Assembly: GCF_021789175.1 (NCBI RefSeq)
Contig: NZ_CP084560.1
Location: 2,542,001-2,606,000 of the forward strand
Reading direction: 5' to 3'
DNA length: 64,000 nucleotides
DNA from: Arthrobacter sp. FW306-2-2C-D06B
GTDB taxonomy: Bacteria > Actinomycetota > Actinomycetes > Actinomycetales > Micrococcaceae
The notes beneath the pieces are model-generated. The model ran no database searches. It saw only the letters and a list, made by a program, of their open reading frames with translations, and was not told the origin of the DNA. A program made the translations under genes and the position numbers. Every line of letters starts with the position of its first letter. Positions within the stretch are counted from its first letter, which is position 1. This document shows, in pieces, positions 27,235-35,634 of this stretch.

Positions 27235-29343
27235 ATGACTGAAGTAGTGGACCGTACCTCCTCCAGCAACCGGGCGGCCGCGGGAACGGCTGCAACCACG
27301 CAGCCTGTTGCCCCCGCCCCTTCGGTGGACGTAGCGGCTCTTGGCGAATTGCTGCTCGGCAAGTGGGCCCATATCCGGCATACGGCGCGTGACCTCGCGG
27401 GCCGCCCCGAGGTGCACAAGATCGAAGGCTTGACGCATACGGAGCACCGCAAGCGTGTATTCGGGCAGCTCAAGTACCTCGTGGACAACAACGCCGTGCA
27501 CCGGGCTTTCCCCGCCAGCCTCGGCGGTTCGGACGACCACGGCGGCAACATCGCCGGGTTCGAGGAACTCGTCACTGCCGATCCTTCCCTGCAGATCAAG
27601 GCCGGCGTCCAGTGGGGCCTCTTCGGTTCGGCGGTGATGCACCTCGGCACTGAGGAGCACCAGAACAAATGGCTGCCCGGGATCATGAGCCTGGAGATCC
27701 CCGGCTGCTTCGCCATGACGGAAACCGGACACGGCTCCGATGTTGCGAGCATCGCCACCACGGCCACGTACGACGAGTCCACCCAGGAGTTCGTCATCAA
27801 CACTCCGTTCCGTGCCGCGTGGAAGGACTACATCGGCAACGCAGCCGAGGACGGCCTCGCCGCCGTCGTGTTCGCCCAGCTGGTGACCCGCAACGTTAAC
27901 CACGGCGTTCACGCGTTCTATGTCGAGCTGAGGGACCCGGACACCAAGGAGTTCTTGCCCGGAATCGGCGGCGAGGACGACGGCATCAAGGGCGGACTCA
28001 ATGGCATCGACAACGGGCGCCTGCATTTCACCGATGTCCGTGTCCCCCGCACCAACCTGCTCAACCGCTACGGCAACGTCTCCCCCGAAGGCGAATACAC
28101 CTCGCCCATCGCGAGCCCGGGTCGGCGATTCTTCACGATGCTTGGCACCTTGGTGCAGGGCCGCGTCTCCCTCGACGGCGCCGCAGTCGCCGCGAGCAAG
28201 GTGGCCCTGACGACCGCCATCCGGTACGCCGCCGAACGGCGCCAGTTCAACGCCTCATCCCCCACGGACGAAGAAGTCCTGCTGGACTACCAACGGCACC
28301 AGCGCCGCTTGTTCACCCGGCTTGCCACAACCTTTGCGGCGAGCTTCGCACACGAGCAGCTGCTCGAGAAGTTCGACGACGTCTTTTCCGGCAGGCACGA
28401 CACCGACGCCGACCGCCAGGACCTCGAGACCCTCGCCGCGGCCCTCAAGCCCCTGAGTACCTGGCACGCCCTCGACACGCTGCAAGAGTGCCGCGAGGCC
28501 TGCGGCGGCGCAGGATTCCTCATCGAGAACCGTTTCGCCTCGCTCCGCGCGGACCTGGACGTCTACGCCACTTTCGAGGGCGACAACACCGTGCTTCTCC
28601 AGCTCGTCGCCAAGCGCCTCCTGGCCGACTACGCCAAAGAGTTCCGGAACGTCGACTTCGGCGTGCTTGCCCGCTTCGTGGCCGCCCAGGCCGCGGACGT
28701 CGCCATCAACCGCACGGGCCTGCGGCAAGTAGCGCAGTTCGTGGCGGACACGGGATCAGTCCAGAAAGCCGCGCTCGCCCTGCGCGACGAAGAAGGCCAA
28801 CGCACACTGCTGACGGACCGGGTGCAGTCCATGGTGGCGGAGGTTGGCGCTGCACTCAAGGGTGCGAACAAGCTTCCGCAACATCAGGCGGCGGCATTGT
28901 TCAACCAGCATCAGGACGATTTGATTGAAGCCGCCCAAGCGCACGCCGAACTACTGCAATGGGAAGCGTTCACGGAAGCCCTCGGCAAGGTCGGCGATCC
29001 GGGCACCGTGCGCGTCTTGACGTGGCTCCGCGACCTGTTCGGCCTCTCGCTCATCGAAAAGCACCTTTCCTGGTACCTCATGAACGGCCGCCTTTCCATG
29101 CAGCGCGGACGCACCGTGGGGGCCTACATCAACAGGCTGCTCGTCAAGATCCGTCCCCACGCCCTGGACCTGGTTGATTCCTTCGGCTACGGTCCCGAGC
29201 ACTTGCGCGCGCCCATCGCTTCGGGGGCCGAAAAGGAACGCCAGGACGAAGCCCGCGGCCACTTCCAGGCGCAACGGGCAAGCGGCAACGCACCCGCCGA
29301 GGAGAAGAGCCTCCTCGCCTTGAAGGGAAGAAAGTTCAACTAG
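27235..29343 (+). CDS. Acyl-CoA dehydrogenase/oxidase family protein (ACOX-like)
   Basis: 702 aa, longer than an ordinary ~400-aa acyl-CoA dehydrogenase and close to acyl-CoA oxidase length. It has CFAMTETGHGSDVA for the active-site loop, KDYIGNAAEDGLAAVVFAQL, the helical domain RRQFNASSP, and the oxidase-typical YATFEGDNTVLLQLVAKRLL (catalytic Glu region) plus a ~200-residue C-terminal extension. Start ATG 27235 has GAAGGAA upstream. It occupies the fadE5-like position next to fadA2. Whether it passes electrons to ETF or to oxygen cannot be read from the sequence. Confidence 0.9.
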   Translation: MTEVVDRTSSSNRAAAGTAATTQPVAPAPSVDVAALGELLLGKWAHIRHTARDLAGRPEVHKIEGLTHTEHRKRVFGQLKYLVDNNAVHRAFPASLGGSDDHGGNIAGFEELVTADPSLQIKAGVQWGLFGSAVMHLGTEEHQNKWLPGIMSLEIPGCFAMTETGHGSDVASIATTATYDESTQEFVINTPFRAAWKDYIGNAAEDGLAAVVFAQLVTRNVNHGVHAFYVELRDPDTKEFLPGIGGEDDGIKGGLNGIDNGRLHFTDVRVPRTNLLNRYGNVSPEGEYTSPIASPGRRFFTMLGTLVQGRVSLDGAAVAASKVALTTAIRYAAERRQFNASSPTDEEVLLDYQRHQRRLFTRLATTFAASFAHEQLLEKFDDVFSGRHDTDADRQDLETLAAALKPLSTWHALDTLQECREACGGAGFLIENRFASLRADLDVYATFEGDNTVLLQLVAKRLLADYAKEFRNVDFGVLARFVAAQAADVAINRTGLRQVAQFVADTGSVQKAALALRDEEGQRTLLTDRVQSMVAEVGAALKGANKLPQHQAAALFNQHQDDLIEAAQAHAELLQWEAFTEALGKVGDPGTVRVLTWLRDLFGLSLIEKHLSWYLMNGRLSMQRGRTVGAYINRLLVKIRPHALDLVDSFGYGPEHLRAPIASGAEKERQDEARGHFQAQRASGNAPAEEKSLLALKGRKFN

Positions 29344-29385
29344 CATCGTGCCGTGACCGGCCGGTGAACAATTGCCGAATCCTTT

Positions 29386-29442
29386 AACGACGACGGCGCC
29401 GCACTCCCCCGGCTGGGGGGCGCGGCGCCGTCGTCGTTCTTT
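29386..29442. terminator. GC-rich bidirectional terminator between ACOX-like and glgA genes
   Basis: A 17-nt arm AACGACGACGGCGCCGC pairs with its complement at 29422-29438 and is followed by CTTT on the plus strand. It lies between convergent genes and probably stops both transcripts. Confidence 0.8.
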
Positions 29443-29508
29443 CCCAACTAGCTCGCAGTTGTTGTCGTTATGAGCCCTCATAACGACAACAACTGCGAGT
29501 CAGTTGGG
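29443..29508. repeat. Large intergenic palindrome (type B)
   Basis: Two 32-nt arms around a 2-nt centre, with 30 of 32 positions paired. The core is CTCGCAGTTGTTGTCGTTATGAG-like and the outer ends CCCAAC/GTTGGG. It directly follows a separate terminator, so it is more than a terminator. It may be a dispersed palindromic element; genome copies must be counted elsewhere. Confidence 0.85.
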
Positions 29509-29516
29509 TTGGAGGG

Positions 29517-30716
29517 TCAGGGGGCGAGCACCGAACGATAGACCTCGAGGGTTGTTTCGGTGATGGACTCCCAGGAGAAGTGCTCCTCGGCCCGGACGCG
29601 GCCTGCGGCACCCATGACCTTGGCCCGGGCAGGATCGGACACAACCTCGTTGAGGGCAGCGGCGAAATCTGCGACGAACTTTTCGGGATCCAGCGGGGTT
29701 CCTGTACCGTCCGTGACCTGCTCCAGTTCTACCAGGAGTCCCGTTTCGCCGTGCTGGACCACCTCGGGGATGCCGCCGGTGGCGCTTGCCACGACGGCCG
29801 CGCCACATGCCATGGCCTCGAGGTTGACGATGCCGAGGGGCTCGTAGATCGACGGGCAAGCGAAGGCCGTGGCATGGCTGAGGACCTGGATGAGTTCGTG
29901 CCTCGGAAGCATGCGTTCAATGACCAGGACACCTTCGCGCTTGCCCTGCAGGTCCTCGATGAGCCGGGCCGTTTCCGCCGCGAGTTCCGGGGTGTCCGCC
30001 GCGCCCAGGCACAGCACAAGCTGCACATCTTCCGGCAGGCTGGCCGCAGCCTTCAGGAGGTAGGGGACACCCTTCTGGCGGGTGTTCCGCCCAACAAAGA
30101 CCACACTGGGCTTGGCGGGATCGATGCCGAGGGCGCGAATTGCGTCTTCGCCTTCGTCCGGCTGCCACATGTCGACGTCGATGCCGTTGTGGACCACCCG
30201 GACCTTGGCCGGATCCACGTTCGGATAGCTGCGCAGGATGTCGTTCCGCATGCCGTCCGAGACGGCGATGATAGCCGCGGCAGCTTCATAGGCGGTCTTT
30301 TCAACCCATGAGGACAACGCGTAGCCACCACCGAGCTGCTCCGCTTTCCACGGCCGCAACGGCTCCAGGCTATGGGCGCTGAGCACATGGGGTATCCCGT
30401 GCAACAGCGACGCCAGGTGGCCGGCCATGTTGGCATACCAGGTATGGGAATGGACCAGGTCCGCTCCGGCGATGTCCGGCACGATGCGCAAATCCACCCC
30501 GAGGGTCTGGACGGCGGCATTCGCCGCCCCCAGATCATCCGGAGTGGAATACGACGTCACCGTTGCACCGTGGAAGTCCGCATCGCGGGGCGCGCCGAAG
30601 GCACGCACCTGCAGATCCACATGCTTCGCCAGGACGCGGCTGAGCTCGGCAACATGCACACCGGCCCCGCCATAGATTTCGGGTGGAAACTCTTTAGTCA
30701 CAATGTCTACGCGCAC
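29517..30716 (-). CDS. glgA: Glycogen synthase / maltose-1-phosphate synthase (GT4)
   Basis: 399-aa GT4 glycosyltransferase using ADP-glucose. Features: KEFPPEIYGGAGVHVAELSR, HSHTWYANMAG, VHNGID, GRNTRQKGVPYL, and the nucleotide-sugar motif CPSIYEPLGIVNLEAMACG. This actinobacterial type matches GlgM of mycobacteria, which makes maltose-1-phosphate from ADP-Glc and Glc-1-P, so true chain elongation may be a minor role. It is divergent from glgC with a 104-bp shared promoter region. Confidence 0.93.
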   Translation of the reverse strand: MRVDIVTKEFPPEIYGGAGVHVAELSRVLAKHVDLQVRAFGAPRDADFHGATVTSYSTPDDLGAANAAVQTLGVDLRIVPDIAGADLVHSHTWYANMAGHLASLLHGIPHVLSAHSLEPLRPWKAEQLGGGYALSSWVEKTAYEAAAAIIAVSDGMRNDILRSYPNVDPAKVRVVHNGIDVDMWQPDEGEDAIRALGIDPAKPSVVFVGRNTRQKGVPYLLKAAASLPEDVQLVLCLGAADTPELAAETARLIEDLQGKREGVLVIERMLPRHELIQVLSHATAFACPSIYEPLGIVNLEAMACGAAVVASATGGIPEVVQHGETGLLVELEQVTDGTGTPLDPEKFVADFAAALNEVVSDPARAKVMGAAGRVRAEEHFSWESITETTLEVYRSVLAP

Positions 30717-30820
30717 GCTACCTAACGTAGTCCTTCCGGAGTATGTGTTCTAGTGTGAAAGGGTCCGGCAACCCGGGCTTTTTTCGGGGGCTACAAAGAC
30801 GTACAGGGAGAGCAAACACC

Positions 30821-32203
30821 ATGGCGTTGAAGAAAGTATTGTCAATTGTGTTGGCTGGCGGCGAAGGAAACCGCCTTATGCCATTGACGGCAGACAGGGC
30901 AAAACCTGCGGTGCCGTTTGCGGGGGGCTATCGATTGATCGATTTCGCTCTCTCGAATCTGGTCAATTCCGGGTACCTCCAGATCGTGGTGCTGACCCAG
31001 TACAAGTCGCACAGTCTTGACCGCCACATTTCCGAGACCTGGCGGATGTCCACCCAGCTGGGAAGATATGTGGCCTCGGTTCCCGCCCAGCAGCGCGTGG
31101 GCAAGAGCTGGTTCCTCGGCAGCGCGAATGCCATCTACCAGTCCCTGAACCTGATTCACGACGCCAACCCCGACATTGTTGTCGTTGTCGGTGCGGACCA
31201 CGTTTACCGCATGGACTTCCAGCAGATGGTCCAACAGCACGTGGCCAGCGGCGCCAAGGCCACAGTTGCGGCCGTCCGCCAGCCGCTGAACATGGCCAAC
31301 CAGTTCGGCGTGATCGAGGTCGACAAGAACGATCCGCAGAAGATTTCGGCGTTCGTTGAAAAGCCTGCCGAAACGGAAGGCCTCGCCGCTGATCCCTCGC
31401 AGTTCCTTGCCTCCATGGGCAACTATGTCTTCGACGCCGACGCCCTGGTGGAAGCACTTCGCATCGATGCGGAGCGCCTGGACACCAAACACGACATGGG
31501 CGGCGACATCATCCCCTACTTCGTGTCCCAGGGTGAGGCGGGCGTCTACGACTTCACGCTCAACGACATTCCCGGTTCCACCGAACGCGACCGCACGTAT
31601 TGGCGCGACGTTGGAACCATCGATTCGTTCTATGACGCCCACATGGACCTGATTTCACCCGTTCCGATCTTCAACCTGTACAACTCGGAATGGCCCATCT
31701 ACACGCGGCAGAGTATTTCACCGCCGGCTAAGTTCGTCCGGGGCGAGAACAGCACCGTGGGCACCGCGCTGGACTCCATCGTGGCCAGTGGCTCGGTAAT
31801 CTCCGGCGGAATCGTGGAAGGGTCCGTGCTGTCCAACGACGTCTACGTAGGACCGGCCACCAGGGTCCAGGACTCGGTGCTGATGGATAAAGTGCGCATC
31901 GGCGCAGGTGCCGTGGTGAAGCGAGCCATCATCGACAAAAACGTGAAAGTGCCCGCCGGGGCTGCCATTGGCTTGGATCCCGACCTCGACCGGGCCCGCG
32001 GCTTCAAGGTCACTGAATCCGGAATCACCGTGCTCGCAAAGGACCAGGTGGTACCTGAGCCGGAGGCCTCCGAGCTCGCCCTGGCGGCTGAATACCGCCG
32101 CTCGGTGCCCGAGGCGATCAAGGCTGCCACCGAGAAGTTCCCCGACATCAGGGACTCCGCGGAGCAGGTCACGAAAATCCAGGCTTCCTCGGTAGAGGCC
32201 TGA
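30821..32203 (+). CDS. glgC: Glucose-1-phosphate adenylyltransferase
   Basis: Makes ADP-glucose, the donor for GlgA. The 460-aa protein has the nucleotidyltransferase start [34 protein letters not shown] motif (here [10 protein letters not shown]), DHVYRMD for the metal Asp, [14 protein letters not shown], and a C-terminal left-handed beta-helix region ([19 protein letters not shown] repeats). ATG 30821 with AGGGAG upstream is preferred over the longer frame from 30743. Divergent from glgA. Confidence 0.95.
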   Translation: MALKKVLSIVLAGGEGNRLMPLTADRAKPAVPFAGGYRLIDFALSNLVNSGYLQIVVLTQYKSHSLDRHISETWRMSTQLGRYVASVPAQQRVGKSWFLGSANAIYQSLNLIHDANPDIVVVVGADHVYRMDFQQMVQQHVASGAKATVAAVRQPLNMANQFGVIEVDKNDPQKISAFVEKPAETEGLAADPSQFLASMGNYVFDADALVEALRIDAERLDTKHDMGGDIIPYFVSQGEAGVYDFTLNDIPGSTERDRTYWRDVGTIDSFYDAHMDLISPVPIFNLYNSEWPIYTRQSISPPAKFVRGENSTVGTALDSIVASGSVISGGIVEGSVLSNDVYVGPATRVQDSVLMDKVRIGAGAVVKRAIIDKNVKVPAGAAIGLDPDLDRARGFKVTESGITVLAKDQVVPEPEASELALAAEYRRSVPEAIKAATEKFPDIRDSAEQVTKIQASSVEA

Positions 32204-32251
32204 CCCGGGACCCCGGAACCAAGACAGCCCCGGCCTCCCGGGCGACAGCAG

Positions 32252-32283
32252 GCTTCCCGCCACTGCCGCACGGGAGGCTTTGC
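32252..32283 (+). terminator. Possible terminator after glgC
   Basis: GCTTCCCG at 32252 pairs with CGGGAGGC at 32271 with one mismatch and a 11-nt loop, followed by TTTG. It lies 49 bp beyond the glgC stop and about 30 bp before the SDR gene. Confidence 0.5.
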
Positions 32284-32310
32284 TGTGCCCGACCCTGTAA
32301 AATTGACCCA

Positions 32311-33762
32311 ATGAGCCCCGCCGATTTGACGCCTGAAGAGATCCAGGCCTGCCTCAAGGTCTTGAACACCATCCACGCCTACGACGAGGAGCACCCGGAC
32401 TACGTCGCCATCCGGCGTGCCACGGGAAAGATGTTCAAGGCCGTCAAGCGCCACCGCCGGGTCACCAAGCGGGACGAGATCGCGGAAGCCGATCGTGCTG
32501 TCATTGCGTTGACTGCCACCGCAGCCCCGGACAGGATCGACGACGAGACCCGCGGGAACAAGCTGGCTACCTCGGCCACGGGCGAAATCGCGGGCCACCT
32601 CATCCGGTCCAGGCCCTGCTACATCTGCAAGCAGCACTACACGCAAGTAGACGCGTTCTACCACCAGTTGTGCCCGGAATGCGCGGCCTTCAGCCACAGT
32701 AAGCGCGATGCCCGCACGGACCTGAGCGGACGCCGTGCCCTCCTGACGGGTGGGCGCGCCAAGATCGGCATGTATATCGCCCTTCGCTTGCTCCGCGACG
32801 GCGCGCACACCACGATCACCACCCGCTTCCCCAAGGACGCGGCGCGACGCTTCGCCGCCATGGAAGACAGCGCGGACTGGTTGCACCGGCTCAGGATTGT
32901 GGGCATCGACCTCCGGGATCCGTCACAGGTCATGGCGCTCACGGACTCCCTCAACGAAGCCGGCCCGCTCGACATCATCATCAACAACGCCGCCCAGACA
33001 GTCCGGCGTTCGGGGAATGCGTACAAGCCCCTGGTGGATGCCGAGGATGAGCCACTGCCCGAGGCCCTTCAGGCAGCCAATGGCGGCCCGGAGCTGGTCA
33101 CGTTCGGCCATGCCCACGACAAGCACCCCTTGGCCATCACGCAAAGTGTCACCGATCATCCCGTGCTGGCAGGTGATGCGATTACCTCGCTCGCTTTGTC
33201 CACGGGCTCCGCGTCGTTGGCGCGGATCGCGACAGGTACCGCGATCGACGCCGGCGGCCTGGTTCCCGACCTTGCGGCCATCAACAGCTGGACCCAAGTG
33301 GTGGACGAAGTCGATCCGCTCGAGATGCTCGAGGTTCAACTCTGCAACGTCACGGCGCCGTTCCTCTTGGTCAGCCGGCTCCGCGGGGCCATGAAGCGCT
33401 CCACCGCACGCAGGAAGTACATCGTGAATGTCTCAGCCATGGAAGGGCAGTTCTCCCGCGCCTACAAAGGCCCCGGGCACCCGCATACCAATATGGCAAA
33501 GGCCGCGTTGAACATGATGACGCGGACCAGCGCACAAGAAATGCTGGACAGCGACGGGATCCTGATGACCGCCGTCGATACCGGCTGGATCACGGACGAA
33601 CGCCCGCATTACACCAAAGTCCGGCTCATGGAGGAAGGCTTCCACGCACCCCTCGACCTCGTGGACGGGGCGGCGCGTGTCTACGATCCCATCGTCATGG
33701 GCGAAAACGGCGAAGACCAGTACGGCGTCTTCCTGAAGGACTACAAGCCCTCCCCCTGGTAA
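32311..33762 (+). CDS. SDR-family protein with N-terminal zinc-finger extension; catalytic Tyr replaced
   Basis: 483 aa. Residues 1-100 are a helical, charged region. Cys103, 106, 121 and 124 form a C-x2-C-x14-C-x2-C zinc-ribbon-like module (PCYICK...LCPEC). The rest is a short-chain dehydrogenase fold: LLTGGRAKIGMYIALRLL for the nucleotide, IIINNAAQT and VNVSAMEGQF with Ser375. At the Tyr-x3-Lys position it has T-N-M-A-K, with Thr393 in place of Tyr and Lys397 kept, so ordinary SDR chemistry is doubtful. A long insertion (about 235-345) lies between the NNAG-like and Ser motifs. Function unknown; frame is full length. Confidence 0.87.
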   Translation: MSPADLTPEEIQACLKVLNTIHAYDEEHPDYVAIRRATGKMFKAVKRHRRVTKRDEIAEADRAVIALTATAAPDRIDDETRGNKLATSATGEIAGHLIRSRPCYICKQHYTQVDAFYHQLCPECAAFSHSKRDARTDLSGRRALLTGGRAKIGMYIALRLLRDGAHTTITTRFPKDAARRFAAMEDSADWLHRLRIVGIDLRDPSQVMALTDSLNEAGPLDIIINNAAQTVRRSGNAYKPLVDAEDEPLPEALQAANGGPELVTFGHAHDKHPLAITQSVTDHPVLAGDAITSLALSTGSASLARIATGTAIDAGGLVPDLAAINSWTQVVDEVDPLEMLEVQLCNVTAPFLLVSRLRGAMKRSTARRKYIVNVSAMEGQFSRAYKGPGHPHTNMAKAALNMMTRTSAQEMLDSDGILMTAVDTGWITDERPHYTKVRLMEEGFHAPLDLVDGAARVYDPIVMGENGEDQYGVFLKDYKPSPW

Positions 33763-33787
33763 ATCCAGGCGGAGGGCCGCAGGCCTC

Positions 33788-34639
33788 CTAGGTGAGCCGC
33801 GTGATCTCGACCGTCACGGTGAGGCCTGAGCCGCCACCGCCGGACAGGATGCCCTTCAAGGGAGGAACATCCCGGTAGTCCCGGCCCCGCGCCACAGTGA
33901 CGTGGAGATCTCCGGCAGGCTTGTGGTTGGTGGGATCCCAGCTGCGCCATTCGCCGTCCCACCATTCCAGCCACGCGTGGGATTGGCCTGCGACTGTTTC
34001 ACCGATCTCGGCCGTGGGCCGTGGATGGATGTAACCGGACACGTAACGGGCCGGAATGCCGCAGCTGCGAAGCGAACCGATGGCCAAGTGGGCCAGGTCC
34101 TGGCAGACTCCTTGACGCTGGTTCCAGGCTTCCTCGGCGTTGGTAGTGACGCCCGTTGTGCCCTTCACATAGCTCATTTCGCCGCGCATCCAGTCGAAAA
34201 TGGCCATGGCTGTCTCGTGCGGATTCTTGCCGGCCACGACGGCGGGAATGATGCCGAGCACTTCCTCCCCCGGACCACTGAGCTGCGACTGCGGCAACCA
34301 GTCACTGAACTGGTCCCGGATCTCGTCGGAAGCCATCACGTCCCAGCCAACAATCTCTTCGTCCAGGGCCACCCTCTCCACCCGGTGGACCTCAACGGTG
34401 GTGGTGGCCACCACTTCGAGTCGCTCGTGCGGCATCTGCATGTCGAAGGCGGTCACGCGGGTGCCCCAATAGTCACGATAAGTGCTCACGGCAGCCTGCG
34501 ACGGCGTGATCTTCAGTGAGGATTCGAGGACCACCTGTTGCGGATCGGTCAGAGGCGTCATGCGTGCCTCGTTGTACGACAAGGTCACGCGGCGGTTGTA
34601 TTTGTAGGCCGTCTTGTGGACGATGCTCAGCCGGGTCAT
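33788..34639 (-). CDS. Transglutaminase-like cysteine protease family protein
   Basis: 283 aa. The N-terminal beta domain (KTAYKYNRRVTLSYNEARMTP) is the transglutaminase N-terminal region. The catalytic core shows Cys in RQGVCQDLAHLAIGSLRS, His in GQSHAWLEWWDGEW and Asp in SWDPTNHK. It probably cleaves or forms isopeptide bonds. It overlaps the alpha-E gene by 4 bp (ATGA) and with the ATP-grasp gene forms a conserved trio of unknown product. Confidence 0.9.
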   Translation of the reverse strand: MTRLSIVHKTAYKYNRRVTLSYNEARMTPLTDPQQVVLESSLKITPSQAAVSTYRDYWGTRVTAFDMQMPHERLEVVATTTVEVHRVERVALDEEIVGWDVMASDEIRDQFSDWLPQSQLSGPGEEVLGIIPAVVAGKNPHETAMAIFDWMRGEMSYVKGTTGVTTNAEEAWNQRQGVCQDLAHLAIGSLRSCGIPARYVSGYIHPRPTAEIGETVAGQSHAWLEWWDGEWRSWDPTNHKPAGDLHVTVARGRDYRDVPPLKGILSGGGGSGLTVTVEITRLT

Positions 34640-35562
34640 GAAACTTCTCCCACCCAGGCCAGTTCATCCGCCTGATTGAAGTACTTACGGGAAATCGCGT
34701 CGGAGGCCTGCGTGACGGCCTTCTGGACCCGGTCCATATGCTCGGGCAGCTCGGACATGAGATCGTCCGTCCGATGGAACTCAAGGAAGGTACGGGCCTG
34801 GCCGACGATCCGACGGGCGTCATTGATGAAGCCCACCCGTTGCGCTGAGGGATCCAGCTTGGCGAGGCACTCGTCGGCGTCGCGCAGGGCGAAGACGATG
34901 GAGCGCGGGAACAAACGGTCCAGCAGGAGGAACTCGGCAGCGTGCTGGTCTCCGAAGGCCGCCCGGCGGGTCCGGAGGAATGACTCGTACGCACCGGCGC
35001 AACGCAACATGTTCACCCATGACATTCCGGCGGAGAGGACATCCCTGGTGGACAGCATCCGCGCGGTCATGTCGGCACGCTCGAGCGAACGGCCGAGGAC
35101 AAGGAAAAGCCAGCTTTCGTCGTGGCTCACCGTGGTGTCCGCGAGGCCCCTGACCATGGCGGTGCGTTCCAGTACCCAGTTGCAGAAACGGTATGTACCC
35201 ACCACGTCCTTGCGGTGCTGGTTCAGCCCGTAGTACGTCGTGTTGAGGCTCTCCCACAAGGAGGAGGACACGGTTTCGCGTGCCCGCCGCGCATTCTCAC
35301 GCGCAGCCCCGAGGGATCCGGCGATGGACGTGGCACTCGTCTTGTCGTAGGCGAGGGCGTGAAGCAGCTCCGGCAAACCGAATTCTTCACTCTGCGGCCG
35401 GGCTCCCATGACGGCCAGGAGTTCCCGCGCCACGCTGCGTTGCTCCTCGAGCGGAAGGTGGTTCAGGCGTTCAAGATGGACGTCCAGGATTCTGGCCGTT
35501 CCGTCGGCCCGCTCCACGTAACGGCCGATCCAGAAAAGGGATTCAGCAATACGGCTCAGCAT
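34636..35562 (-). CDS. Alpha-E domain-containing protein
   Basis: 308-aa all-helical protein of the bacterial alpha-E family. Typical features: MLSRIAESLFWIGRYVERADGTARILDVHL at the start (split: AESLFWIGRYVERAD), ENARRARETVSSSLWESLN, and WLFLVLGRSLERADMTARML. No enzyme motif; it likely acts as a partner of the ATP-grasp enzyme. It sits between the ATP-grasp and transglutaminase genes. Role unproven. Confidence 0.9.
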   Translation of the reverse strand: MLSRIAESLFWIGRYVERADGTARILDVHLERLNHLPLEEQRSVARELLAVMGARPQSEEFGLPELLHALAYDKTSATSIAGSLGAARENARRARETVSSSLWESLNTTYYGLNQHRKDVVGTYRFCNWVLERTAMVRGLADTTVSHDESWLFLVLGRSLERADMTARMLSTRDVLSAGMSWVNMLRCAGAYESFLRTRRAAFGDQHAAEFLLLDRLFPRSIVFALRDADECLAKLDPSAQRVGFINDARRIVGQARTFLEFHRTDDLMSELPEHMDRVQKAVTQASDAISRKYFNQADELAWVGEVS

Positions 35563-35634
35563 GGGGCTGTGCCTCCTTCGGGTCCTGCGTCGTGACGATG
35601 AATGTATCCTGCTCCGGCACCATAGCGTGACGGA

